DNA of 64,000 bases from Albugo candida (Eukaryota > Oomycota > Peronosporomycetes > Albuginales). The DNA lies in the NCBI GenBank assembly GCA_040437565.1, contig JBDOQK010000008.1, positions 248,001-312,000 of the forward strand, written 5' to 3'. How positions within the stretch are numbered: position 1 is the stretch's first letter; every line of letters starts with the position of its first letter. Made by a program: the position numbers and the translations under genes. A model generated the notes under the pieces. That model was not told the origin of the DNA, did not search any database, and saw only the letters and a list, made by a program, of their open reading frames with translations. This document shows, piece after piece, positions 33,901-45,800 of the stretch.

Positions 33901-35658
33901 GCCTAACCGATTCCAGCGATCTCCTTCCGTCTTCTTTTCGGCATACACCCAACACGCATCGTCGAAATACCAGTACACTAATCCTTTATCATCTTGCCCA
34001 ATCGACTTGACTCTCTACAACAGACACAATCAATGATTTGCGGACACAAGCAATAGGTACTTACAAAGCGGTTGTAATCGATTTCTCCTTCTTTCTGACA
34101 ACTATTGATATATTTACGTATGTCCACACAAGTTTCAATTTTCCAGTGACATAATGCATTCAGTACGCCAATCTTGTACAAATTTATGAGTCATTGTGTT
34201 CGAATAAGTTGAGGTCACGTACCTTTTTTTCGATCGAGAGCATGGGATACGTCGTACCCAACGGCATTGGGTTACACGGGAAGAAAAGCATCCAATTCTC
34301 ACTCACTTTGCGAGAAACACAGCGTTCCCAGNNNNNNNNNNNNNNNNNNNNNNNNNNNNNNNNNNNNNNNNNNNNNNNNNNNNNNNNNNNNNNNNNNNNN
34401 NNNNNNNNNNNNNNNNNNNNNNNNNNNNNNNTAATCCTTTATCATCTTGCCCAATCGACTTGACTCTCTACAACAGACACAATCAATGATTTGCGGATAC
34501 AAGCAATAGGGTACTTACAAAGCGGTCGTAATCGATTTCTCCTTCTTTCTGACAACTATTGATATATTTACGTATGTCCACACAAGTTTCAATTTTCCAG
34601 TGACATAATGCATTCAGTACGCCAATCTTGACACAAATTTATGAGTCATTTTTTCGAATAAGTTGAGATCACATACCTTTTTTTCGATCGAGAGCTTGGG
34701 ATACGTCGTACCCAACGGCATTGGGTTACACGGGAAGAAAAGCATCCAATTCTCACTCACTTTGCGAGCAACACAGCGTTCCCAGTCCTGAATCCTGCAG
34801 GTACAATGAGGGTCCGCCATGAAACTCTTTCTGTAGCGTACATTTTGTCCAGCTTGACACCAACCGCGTCTCGTGCAAGGCGATAATGCAATTCCGCCAA
34901 GAATGGAGCCTAAGATGAATCTCAGTACGGGTCATGAGGCAGCGGTGNNNNNNNNNNNNNNNNNNNNNNNNNNNNNNNNNNNNNNNNNNNNNNNNNNNNN
35001 NNNNNNNNNNNNNNNNNNNNNNNNNNNNNNNNNNNNNNNNNNNNNNNACGTCGTACCCAACGGCATTGGGTTACACGGGAAGAAAAGCATCCAATTCTCA
35101 CTCACTTTGCGAGCAACACAGCGTTCCCAGTCCTGAATCCTGCAGGTACAATGAGGGTCCGCCATGAAACTCTTTCTGTAGCGTACATTTTGTCCAGCTT
35201 GACACCAACCGCGTCTCGTGCAAGGCGATAATGCAATTCCGCCAAGAATGGAGCCTAAGATGAATCTCAGTACGGGTCATGAGGCAGCGGTGAAGCCTGT
35301 AGACGTACACAGACGGCATCATTTTCAGTATTTCGCAATGCGCTCACAAGTTCCTAGTTCAGAGTGTAACCAGTTACGAATGAAATTGGGTTACAAAATA
35401 GCTTCCCCCTCGTCATAAAAACGTTGCATGAGGGTATCAGAAGCGATAAATTACCGTGCGAGAGAAATTTGGCAATTTGAGAGGAACTCGGAACGTATGG
35501 CAGAAATGACATATTTGAGCGATTTCAACCATGCTCTCCGCGTCGACGGAGGTGTTAGGTAGGGGATAGACTAATTTTTTAGGTGCGTTATCATCTTCTG
35601 GGGCAGTATCCGCAGAATGAGTACTCGATTCACTGATGCTAGTATCAGCACGATTCAT
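30960..35658 (-). CDS. DDT-PHD-bromodomain chromatin-remodelling protein
   Basis: Probable accessory subunit of an ISWI-type remodeller. Exons in gene order, after collapsing gap duplicates: 35658-35455, 35353-35311, 35254-35106, 34694-34677, 34626-34519, 34014-33908, 33787-32780, 32724-32574, 32527-32457, 32406-32316, 32250-32191, 32144-32025, 31574-30960; 2,745 nt, 914 residues. N-terminal DDT-like part: LPNFSRTELVSAL, LSIEKKIGVLNALCHWKIET. Then WYFDDACWVYAEKK, an acidic/basic linker, a degenerate PHD (CASCRKDYDMRYLDPPLDI, GEWRCFEC; His and Cys ligands of the central pair are replaced by D and Y), a basic region, and a bromodomain (ARPVDPEMDGCVDYLDRIP, HPMDLGTV, LIWHNCETYNAKDS). The C-terminal tail is Ser-rich and proline-rich. 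CECR2, RSF1 and BAZ proteins are the nearest animal analogues by layout. Three unmerged gaps lie inside. Confidence 0.85.
31587..31686. other. 100-N assembly gap with duplicated flanks
   Basis: 31283-31586 is repeated as 31687-31990 (304 nt). Duplicates the bromodomain C-terminal exon. Confidence 0.92.
34332..34431. other. 100-N assembly gap with similar but non-identical flanks
   Basis: 33979-34331 resembles 34432-34785 over about 350 nt with about ten differences, including small indels. The left copy has TG instead of AG at one splice acceptor (around 34240). Unlike the other gaps, this may join two haplotypes or a low-quality contig end. Confidence 0.8.
34948..35047. other. 100-N assembly gap with duplicated flanks
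   Basis: 34703-34947 is repeated as 35048-35292 (245 nt, no difference noticed). Inside the DDT-PHD-bromodomain gene. Confidence 0.9.
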
Positions 35659-35912
35659 TTGTACAATTCACAGTCGCTTGCGAGCAAGAATGAATAAATT
35701 ACAAATATAGCGACATGCAGCAATAATATCTCAAATGAGTGAGGCAGGGGTGTCCTATTCGAGTCAGTGATTCGAGGTCACCTACAAATAGCTGCGTGCA
35801 TTCGATATCTGTGAACAGGCTTCTCGAAAATTACATATTTGATGCAATTACCGCTCGCGTATCCAGAACAAGTGGCCGATAGTGTCATTGATACTTTATA
35901 TACGACGATGCG

Positions 35913-36942
35913 TCAAGATTCTGGCTCTGCTGTATGGATCCGATAAAACACAGACTATCTGAACTTACTATAGTCATCCCTATATAGCATTAATTCTGGC
36001 GCCGATATCACAATAAATACTGCAGTGATGTAAGTACCCATCGCAAAGCTGCACAATGTGAACAAAAAGGTTGCGTTTTGGATCAGATGAGCACCAGATC
36101 TCGAGCAGCAAGCATAGCAGCTCTGCGGTACAGTCTGACGTTCTGTTCACTCTCAGCAATCTCATACAAATATAGTAGCATGCCTTACGCTACACATCAA
36201 TTCAACTCGTGATCCAAATTTGACGAACTGATAGCCGATACGTAATGGAACATAGCAAATGTCATCGGGACAGCTCAATTCATTTTTGATATCACAAGTG
36301 TACCGTCATCATCCCATAAACAATACATTTTGTGGGAGAGGAGATGAGCGTGAATTCCAATCACGTTAGCAATTTCACGATACTATCAATTCATTTATTA
36401 AGGTTGAAAGCCCTGGTATAGCTAAGAAAGCGAAGGATGCAATGATATAAACCGCATTCGTGCGATTTTCGGACATAATTCCAAGCAGCGATACCAAGGA
36501 AATGCATAACGTAGACGCTCGCGAGAGGCACAGTATTCGAATCTAGCTTGATTAATGAGCCAATTAGAAAACAGCTCAAGTAGAATCGGCATCGACAAGG
36601 GAAATCAACCAGAACATCCATCAACTTTTAAAGCATGTATGTCCTCGGGTGGTTAATCTTGACTATTGTAATGCTTTCAGCTGATTTTGAAACATTACGT
36701 CGGTATCCGTATTGTCAGCGAGATGCAGAGTGTGACACGTTTGTGTACTCCTGAAACCCAACACGAAAACCAGGAACAGCAGATGTCGCCCTCAAATACA
36801 CGTCAGACGGAATCGGAAATGTGCACCACCCAGCGGACAGGATTTTTATGGGTCTGATTATCGTCTCATCATTGATAGGGCTATTGAATCGTCCTTGAAT
36901 ATAAAGACTTTTGTATACTAGTGTCGGCGTATTTTGATACAA
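35913..36942 (-). CDS. Probable multi-span membrane protein, exon structure incomplete
   Basis: Several minus-strand pieces read as a membrane protein. 36942-36727: PIKILSAGWCTFPIPSDVYL, RATSAVPGFRVGFQEYTN, a likely extracytoplasmic part. 36545-36380: STLCISLVSLLGIM and AVYIIASFAFLAIPGLSTLI, two hydrophobic helices. 36272-36195: DDICYVPLRIGYQFVKFGSR. 36160-35969: LYRRAAMLAARD, then QNATFLFTLCSFAMGTYITA and VFIVISAPELM, another membrane span. A 17-nt last exon (35929-35913) after a 39-nt intron would give the end TEPES. I could not find phase-consistent joins for all pieces, so this is a region call. No family was recognised. Confidence 0.45.
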
Positions 36943-37357
36943 CGATTGCGGTCTTCACCGCTTGATGTTCATATTGTGATCAGGATGAATTAAATACGTA
37001 CAAAATACGCATCTGTCACAATATCCATCGAGGAACTTGAGCTTCCTTGAAAAGTAGTTATACGTTGAGCTATACTCACAACCGCCTCAAAACTGAAGTT
37101 CGCATGCAAGTTGATTCAGTGCCAGAAAACCGTACCTTAAACTTCCACCACTATACTAACAGCTGGATTGTAATCTACGACGAAGCCGTTCAGCTTATCC
37201 TACAACCAAAATGTCGTCCGAATGGTGTTACAACAACTGAGAGGTTGAGAAGCCAGTTCATCTTGCTATCGTATTGGCCAAAACCTCTACACAAAGGTAT
37301 TAGGTTAGAACACAAAGGTTCTCACTTGAAATTCATATTCACTTGCAACTAATAGAC
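36943..37357. other. Intergenic region
   Basis: Between the start region of the minus-strand membrane protein and the plus-strand Cys/Gly/Tyr-rich gene. Presumably holds both promoters and possibly a first exon of the membrane protein. No other feature was seen. Confidence 0.4.
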
Positions 37358-37774
37358 ATGGACGCCGAGGATTGCTGTGAATCTCTTTTATGCTGCGCGG
37401 CTTGCTCTGCATGTTGCGCTGGTGCTGGCGCAGCTGCTGCCAACGCCTCAAATCGTCCGGGACACAATCACCAGCAACATCAGCATCAGCCCGTTTACGT
37501 ACAACCAGTTCCCGTTGGCTACCATCCACCAGGGTACACTCCAGGCTACGGCCCACCGCCGGCTGGCTACGCTCCCCCGCAACAAGGCTACTCTACTCCT
37601 CAAACGCATGCTCATCCTTATGCGCACCAAGGCCACCCACCAGCACAATACGGAGGTGCGCAAGGATACCCAGGCGCCCAAGGGCAAGGATATCCCGGTG
37701 CACATGGACAAGGACAGCAATATCCCGTGGCTCAGCCTTACTACGGAGGGGATAAAAATCAAAAAGGGGTTTAG
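37358..37774 (+). CDS. Cys-cluster plus Gly/Tyr/Pro/Gln-rich repeat protein
   Basis: 138 residues from ATG 37358. The N-terminus is MDAEDCCESLLCCAACSACC, eight cysteines in the first 20 residues, a pattern often palmitoylated or membrane-inserted. The rest is low complexity: PVGYHPPGYTPGYGPPPAGY, then repeats of YPGAQGQG and YPGAHGQGQ, like the flexible arms of annexins and rhodopsin tails. No enzymatic domain. The same strand stays open in the other two frames over most of this stretch, a by-product of the GC-rich repetitive codons; this frame is chosen for its start context and repeat regularity. Function unknown; a membrane-tethered disordered protein is inferred. Confidence 0.7.
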   Translation: MDAEDCCESLLCCAACSACCAGAGAAAANASNRPGHNHQQHQHQPVYVQPVPVGYHPPGYTPGYGPPPAGYAPPQQGYSTPQTHAHPYAHQGHPPAQYGGAQGYPGAQGQGYPGAHGQGQQYPVAQPYYGGDKNQKGV

Positions 37775-37915
37775 ATAGAATATCTTTAAAATTGTATACA
37801 TTTATGTTCGCATCGTAAATATTATACAAAATCGTACATTTGTTCACAATCCCACGAAATGACGACGTTGTGAACCGACAAACTCACATTTTTATTCACT
37901 CGACAGCACGCATTT

Positions 37916-40900
37916 ATGAGTGTGAGACAATGTGTTTTCGCAGCATTCTGCTTCTGTAACCGCACGCTTTTCATCGTAGCAGAAAAGAATGAAAGTGTGT
38001 TTGGCACTAGTCAGCTCGATTGGTTTAGTGAGCGGTACCCCGATGCAGCCTCACAAAAACTGACTTTGCCCTCGGGTGACGCAGCCAAAGGGTCTACGAT
38101 GATGACAGCCGCAGATTTATTGCCGACACTTACAACACCCACGATTTTGACTTCTTTCACTGCCAAATTAACCAAGCCGAATCACACCTTTCCAAAAATT
38201 CCCATTCCACTGAATGTCCCTGCACCTCCTGGAGACCCCGAGAAGCCCATAAAGCCTTCACTCGACAACCAATTTGTGCGTGATATATTTTATTTCCAAG
38301 CGCGTGTTTTTTCTTATAAATGTTGTGGTTGTAGGCTGGATGGCTCCAAATCGTTCGAATCAAAGATTTGAAAAAGTTTGTTATCAAATCTGGAAAATCA
38401 AAGGCTAAAGCGAAAAAACATCAGATGATTGCGTTTCGTGCAAATCGCCGTACAGATTTCAATACGTATTCCAATGATTTTGTGGGTAATGGGTCCACGA
38501 AAAGCGATCACAATGTGACGCAGCCTCCGTTTCTTGGAGAAGTTCCGTACACGACGACAAAGAATGCGACGACATACTTTGTCGCATTCGAATCAGATGG
38601 TCTGGCCACTCTGCAAGCCGGCAAAGATGGACAATTTTGGGGATTCGACTATGGCGAAAGCAAAGTTATTTGGGTCAAAGAACGCAACGATGCGATTCGC
38701 TTACAAATCTACGTCAATAAAGAAAAAGATGTCTTGTTCCTCAAAACAGCAAATGATTACTTTGTCAGCTTTCGAGGGAATTTATTCAGCAACAGCACAG
38801 CCAAAACCGAAGGAAAGCACGGACTGACACTGTTATCGATTTTATGTGATACTGGACTCTTCTATGCTCCTAAAGCCAAATTGCGAGATATGAATTCATA
38901 CATTGTCCATTACCGCCGACACGCTCTCATCGATTATCATGGAAAAGTATCTCCGCTCTTTGCACCATATGATTATGCCCTGTCGGTACTTTTGCGAAGA
39001 GATCTGTCGTCATTCCACATTTCGACCACCAATTATCGCTATGAATGGTTCAATATGTTATATACAATGACACAAGTTATGGTGCTCAATATCCCGGAAT
39101 ATCGTTCCATGTACACAACCTTCGGAACCAATATTTCGGATGATTTCAATATAAATGCGATTTTATGGCCACAGCACGATATCGATGTATTAGGCGTCCA
39201 ATACGGCTCATTGAAGCTATTGAAAATCGCATCCGAGCCTCCTGAAAGCGCCAAAAAGGATACCAGGCGATTGGAATGGGCTGGCATCGTCGGCACATTG
39301 ATCTCACGAGCTTGGCTCCGAGACATCAAAGCAAAGCGGTATCTGATACTCTCCGATGAAACTAGTGTGCATACGGTTCTCCGAACATTTTACACATGGT
39401 CGTGTACGTTGGCTAATCTTATGCTTCCACATTTGTCGACTCAGATGCAGTTGGAGCATATTGAGATCCTGCATCCACTGGATACGAACGACCCTTACTT
39501 GGAGAAGGATCAAAATGGGCAATACTGGTTCGATACCTTTGCAATTTGGGAAGTCATGCCTCTTTCTAAAGCCAATATTTTGCCGGACTTGGGTCTGTTG
39601 AGATATCTTCCCGGAGATTTCTTAAAGCTCGGGTCTTATGTGGGTGCTCGACTCGTTGCAATGATCATCTCGGAGACCATGAAAATCCTTAGTCAAAGTA
39701 ATATTCGAGGTCTCCTCCAATATTCAAGTCAGGATAAATTCATATCAATCAAGAAAGCCGCAGATGATATTTGTACACCAGACTCCAAGCTGCGATTTTG
39801 TCTTGTACAAGCCATTTTGACTCAATTCAAAGCGCTTTACTCGAGCCTCCAGACTATGTTTCCTACAAGATCGATCACATCGCTTTCAATGTTTCAAGAC
39901 ACCAACTTGCAGGAATATGTTGAGCAGCTGCTACAGCAAAGTACCCAAAAGGATCTGTTGGGTGTGATCGCCATGCGAAAAACTACTTTACTTGACATAC
40001 TGGCCCAGAGTATGAACAAACCAGCTTCTCTTATCCTCGATACGCGGCTTGAGCTTATTCTGGAGTCTAGTGGAGCCATGGCTAAAAGTCAGGCTTCACT
40101 GTCCAAGCATCTTCAGATCACGATGAAATTCGAACGTATGACTCGATCGGCTCAATTCGATCACAAAGTCACGATGATGTCTGAAGAAACACAGGCTGCG
40201 ATTCAAGGCAAAGCTCAATTAACCGCTTCCATGCAAAAACTTGCCATCCGAGCTAATGGAGAGCAAATCGTCGAAACTTTGGTAAATATGGTCGAACTTA
40301 CACTTTCAGCTTTTGCTGTTTACAATCCGTTTGCCGCAAGCCCAGAGTTGGATCTTCCTCAGGTTGGTTACATGATGACCGATGTCAATCGATTGAGCAA
40401 ATCCCTAGCAGGTCTCGTGGACACCGGCATGTTGACCTTTGCCTCGAGCAAGACTGCCCCACAAAGATTTGCCAGTATCATAACACGAATGATTCAGTAT
40501 CAGTATGCGATTGGGAATTTAAGTGAGGCTGTGCGTCCGTTACTCAATGACAGCGCCCTGGAAATTGATGAGAGTAAGCTGGAGCAATACGCTCCGACAT
40601 TTCTGGCTGCGTACGCAAAGTTCTCTCCTCCGGTCACGAATCCAGAAATCATGGAGCTTCAGTCCCTCATGTGTGCAATCATTCAGGCATTTTGTGCAAA
40701 GATCAATATTGATGAGTATGAAGGATGTATGACTGCCCCCAGCGACGCCATCAGAGTCTTTACGAGTCTTAGTCAAAGTACCATAATCGCCATCGACGCA
40801 GTGGAGACACTGTTTCAAGTCGCCACGGCGGCCGTCAACGTCCAATACGCTGCCAAAATTGGTAACGATGCTTTGCTGAGAGAGCAATACGTCGAACAGG

Positions 40901-42090
40901 GAACAGCACTTCTGCAGTCGAAATGGGATAATGATCGCACGAAAAAGGAGCTATGGTGGGCAAATTGGAAATTACAAGCTCAATACGCTGACGATATGGC
41001 AAATTTTGGACTTATTATCACTCGTACGTTGTTATTGCAGGGCGTCATCGCATTGTGCAATCAATACGCTTACATCAACGGAGGAATCTCACACTTTGTA
41101 TGCAAGTCGACAATTTTTCAACTCAAACCAATGTCAGATACTCAGATTGAGATTCTGATTACTGCGAAAACCGCTGTATCGCCTCAAGAATTGGATGTCG
41201 TCGCTTATATTCCAACCCAGCCGTCGTACCCGGGCGATCTTGCCTACCTTGATATGGGTAAGCTCATGAATGAAGAAACCCTCCATTTTCAAATCCCAAT
41301 GAATATGAAATGGCTCGAAACCTTTGGCTGGATCCCAAAAGTCAATGGAAATTTTAATCTGAGGTCTGTCTTCATCAAAGCCATGAATGTATACCTTCCA
41401 CCACGCTACGTAAATCATAAAAACAAGAAGACTCAGGTATCGATTCATGTCAACTTTACGGGCCGATCCATCCTCCTGAATGGGAAACAAGTTATCATCC
41501 CATCTTCCGATTTCATCAATAGTTATGAAGAGCGACCGAGTTCCTATGTTGGCCTATGCAGTTCTGTCCAGCTTCCATTCCATCAATGTGATCCGTATCT
41601 ACCCAAAGTATGCTCGACATCCCGTTCGACCCTCCCTCCCAAGCTCTTGCCAAGCTTGTTCAGCCCCTGTAAGATTCAAGCTTCTTTCTCGGATCCACGT
41701 TTGCGAGCAAAAGATGGTCGATACAAATACACGAACGTGACTTCGCCTCTCTATTTGCCCGTTGGACTGACACTCGAAATCTTCAATAACGAGCCTACTC
41801 AGCCAAATACACGCCTTCATGCCACGCCATCAAAGCCAAATGCAAGAAAAGGTGCCAAGCCAATCGTCCAATCTCGATATCCACGAAGCGCCACTCGTCA
41901 GCTCTCATTGAGAAGCGAGCCATCACCGAGCGCGCAAACACAAGCTCCTAATAGGTGTTGTCCCGTCGGATTCTACAAGAATTGGATACAAGGAAGCTGT
42001 CATCAATGTCCTGTCAATAGCGTGTCACAAATGGGCGGTTTTTACTGCGTATCGCTTGACGCTTCCTCTCCAATTCCGGCGATCTCGTAG
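37916..42090 (+). CDS. Giant predicted secreted protein, family copy 1
   Basis: Exons 37916-38275 and 38335-42090 (59-nt phase-0 intron), 1,371 residues. Exon 1 starts with a hydrophobic signal-like segment (CVFAAFCFCNRTLFIVA), then a Thr/Pro-rich stretch. Exon 2 begins AGWLQIVRIKDL and contains NRRTDFNTYS, YDYALSVLLRRDL, WFNMLYTMTQVMVLNIPEYR, QLKPMSDTQIEILITA, YIPTQPSYPGDLAYLDMGKL, EERPSSYVGLCSSVQLP, and a C-terminal Cys-rich module CCPVGFYKNWIQGSCHQCP ending GGFYCVSLD. The same blocks, in the same order and with an intron at the same place, occur in the 42893-47884 gene on the other strand. The Cys module looks like the ephrin-receptor-like/TNFR-like repeats seen in many extracellular proteins. 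No known domain was recognised for the large middle part, which is rich in helical segments. Confidence 0.82.
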
Positions 42091-42159
42091 TTCAAGATGT
42101 TCTGCATAGTACCTAGTTTTACGTAAAAAAGTTATTTTTCCACAGCAAAGTGAGAAAAC

Positions 42160-42810
42160 ATGTTCCAAGACAAAAAACTCAATGCGAATCCGACCGTATA
42201 TGCTGTTGAGAAGCCAGTTTTGTGTGATTATGATGCTTACGATCCGAGCGACGAGGCGACAGTAGATCCCTTTGATAATGAAGAAGTATTCCGTACGTTT
42301 TATAGTACACAATAAGCAAAGCATTTGAATTAAGGCTAAACGCTGTAGAAATGATTCGTCATATCAACGATCCGGAGCACCCGCTGACTCTAGAACAACT
42401 CAAAGTAGCTACATTGGACAACGTGCATGTGAACGAACGCGATAGTTTGATAAAAGTGTTTTTCACGCCGACAATTCCTCACTGCAGGTTTTTGATTTGT
42501 ATGTGAATTTCTTGCAATTTTATTGATATTCTGTGCTCAGTATGGCGACACTTATTGGGCTCTGTTTGCGCGTAAAGCTTATCCGATCGCTACCAACGCG
42601 TTTCAAAGTCGATATTCTCGTGTCACCTGGAAGTCACACCTCAGAGGACGCGAGTAAGGACCGCATTTGCATGAGCATTGACTGTATTGACGGGCTATAT
42701 ATCGCGTAGTAAACAAACAGCTCAACGATAAAGAACGGGTCGCAGCAGCATTGGAAAACACACACTTGGTTCAAGTCGTCAATCAATGTATAGCAAATTC
42801 AAATAAGTAG
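42160..42810 (+). CDS. CIAO2B: CIAO2/MIP18-family cytosolic iron-sulfur assembly protein
   Basis: Component of the CIA targeting complex that hands Fe-S clusters to cytosolic and nuclear enzymes. Four exons: 42160-42292, 42349-42487, 42541-42653, 42710-42810; introns 56, 53 and 56 nt; 486 nt, 161 residues. Family blocks: [16 protein letters not shown], then [20 protein letters not shown] with the conserved cysteine, then [20 protein letters not shown] and [11 protein letters not shown]. The length agrees with human CIAO2B (163). It lies in the spacer between the two convergent giant secreted genes, where scanning for long ORFs misses it because all exons are short. Confidence 0.95.
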
Positions 42811-42892
42811 AGTGATCGACCGGGCGGCGGTCTTTAGGACGAATACGAGAGGCTTGAGATCGCATACATTTATTGTATTTTGAATGAAAAAA

Positions 42893-45800
42893 CTATACCT
42901 TCGATTCCGCCTCTTTTGCATTTGCGGTCGATGGACGATTTTTCAAAAAGGCTTTTGGAGTAGAAGCTGTTGGAGCCGAAGCCGTTGGAGCCGAAGCTGT
43001 TGGAGCCGAAGCTGTTGGAGCCGAAGGCGTCGAAGTTGCAGCGTTCGCAGTTGAAAGCGATACGCAATACAAGCCTGCCATGCGTGATTTTGTGCCTCGT
43101 GGACATTGGTAGCAGCTCTGCTCCAGCCCATCTATATACTGTCCTATCGGACAGCATCGTTGCTGTCCCTCTTCGACGAGATTTCGACGAAGAAGTTTTT
43201 TTTCAGAAGATGGCGCTGGAGGTTCGACGGCAGTTTTGGAATTGGGGACCGTCTGACTTGGTGCTGGGGTACCTTCCTCTTCTTTCTCCATCAAATTGGC
43301 AGATTTTTCGGCAGTGCTGGGTGCGTAAGTGGAACCTGCTGCATTCACTGTACCAGGGTCACCACTCGTAGTGGTCGTGGCATCTTGCTTTTGAGGACCA
43401 AGTTTGTAGACTTGATACGTCACATGCGCTGTTAGCATCAAATTGGTAGCCAAAGCATCATAATCAATCAGGGGTGATGTACGATTGGGGAACTCAGCCC
43501 TGACAAAAAATCGGCTAAACAATGGAGGAAGAAAAGTCGGCACTCGCGTTGGACCATTGCGCGAGCACACAGTCGGCAAGAGTGTGCTGCAATCTCTAAT
43601 GGGAAGCTGCACAACCGGACATTGCCCAATATAACTTCGAGGCTGTTCTTCATAGTTGTTGATAAAGCGTGTTCTGGGAATTACAACCACTTTGTTTCGA
43701 AGAGCTGAACCAAAGGAAGAGAAACCGGGAAAGCTCACAGTGATTTTTACCGGACATCGTTGCGTGGCGTAGTTTGCATACGGCGGAAAAGCAAAAATCT
43801 TTATATCTCTCACATAAACAGTCGACGAATTTGAAGCCGCTTGTGCGCTTGTGAGCCATTGAAACTTTGTGAGCAATGAGACGTTGTTTGGTAATAAGAA
43901 AGGAACACTTTCACCTCTCATGAGCTTACCGAGAGGAAGATAGCTCGTATCGCCTGGGAATTGTGGTTGCGTGGGGATCGATGCAATCATTTTGACGGAC
44001 TGAGTTGATGCACTTGCCTCATACGAAGCCAACAGTTCAATTTGCGCACTTGAGATCGGCTTTAACTGATATACTGTGGTTCCACAAACAGGAATGGGAT
44101 TGCCGCCATTCTTGTACGTAAGCTCATCGCAATATTGAATAATCGCTTGCAGTAAGTTGGCATGACTGGTAAGTATACCAAGAGAAGCCATCGACTCTGA
44201 AAGACTCAAATCATTTCTAAAGGTACTCCACCATTCTTCTCTCTTCTTTGCATCATCGGCCCATTTGTTTTTTAAGAGCTGTATACTGTCATCCGTACTT
44301 TTGCTCTGTGTTTCGGCTTCAGATGTAATCCTTTGGGCATTTTGATTATTCAACGCGGCGCTTGCGATATGAAACATGATATCGACAGAGTCCATAGCGG
44401 CGACAATACTTTCAGTAAGACTTCCGAATACAAATGCGACTTCAGCTGGAGCCGTGACACATCCAGCAAAACCATCAATATTGATAAGCGAACAAAAAGC
44501 ATCGATGACAGTCGACATCAGCGTTCGCACTTCATCGACCTCATTGTCAAAAATCGTTGGTCTGAAGGTATCATACACGGCAATAAACGCAGCTGCATGC
44601 TGTGCGAGACCATCGACATTCACAGTTAAATCAGCCGTAATAAGCGCTTTTAACGGCTCGTAGATTCGCTGAATTTCCTTCTGGAAAAGTACCATTCGCT
44701 GGAGAATATCATCAAGACGTCTTGCTCCTTCCACGGATATAAAAGCACGCAGCTGTTCCAATTGTACCATATTAGTGATCGATTTTGACAGCCGATTGAG
44801 ATCGACTACCAGACTTCCTACTCTTGCGGGATCCACTACCATGCCGTATGGATTGACCACAGTCAGGACGGCAAGTGTGGTTTCGAATGTATCAATGACC
44901 AATTCCACAATTTGCTCTGTTTTCGCTCGATTGGAAAGCTGTCTTACCGCAGTCATCATCCCACCTCTGCGTTCATCTGCTCTGTTGAGAGCGTTTTTCA
45001 TTGCTCGCATCCTACGCTCATATTGGGCTTGACGACTTTGTACATCAAAGCTTGATGAGCGCGTTAGATGCTTCCCGAGCTCTTCTTGCGACTTTACAAG
45101 GAGGCCATTGACCTGAAGCATCTGATCGATAGTTGCGTCTTGAATATCAGCTATTGTTTGCTTCATTGTTTCTTGCAGAAAAGTAAATACTTCTTTTCTT
45201 TGCTTGGCGATTGTGCCTACGATACCTTCCTGAGCATTTTGCTTTATAAGCTGCATCAAATACTTTTGTGTGTCAACTTCTGCAAAGCTCGTCAAACGTG
45301 TCACTCCTTTCTGTACAAACATATTGTTCAGCGATCCTGCAAGTGTCGATAGCTGAGTCATCAAACTACCAACGGCACAAAATTGGGCCCTTGTTTCCAA
45401 AGTGCATTTTGCGTTGATAAGAGCACCCAGCACACCAAAGTTGTCATTGCTTGTAAGCTTGAATATTCCACCAAAGTCAGAATCGGACACATACTTGAGA
45501 CCATCTACCGAGATATTGGATGTGAATTCAGCCCCAATGTTGGCGTCTTGTACGACCTCCAAAGGCAGATGCAGTATCAAGCCCATCTGCGCAAAGATCT
45601 TGAAATTATCAACAGGTTCTCCAGCCACACTAAGAAACACGGAAAACCAGTATTGTTGATTCGCGTCTTTGCCGATATATTCTTTGCCAGCATCACCGGA
45701 TGTCAAAATCTCCGTAAAGTTGAGCTTTTGTAAAAGCGTCGCATTGGGAAGCATCAGCGTTGCAAGCTTGCACGAAGAGGAGTAATAAAGCTGAAGGGCG

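Noticed and set aside
37377-37778. Two other long plus-strand frames over the Gly/Tyr-rich gene
   Set aside because: They are by-products of repetitive GC-rich codons; only the frame from 37358 shows regular repeats and a sensible Cys cluster.
40523-40887. ORFs in other frames within giant secreted copy 1
   Set aside because: The main frame is open for 3.7 kb and shares ordered blocks with its paralog; the others are shadows.
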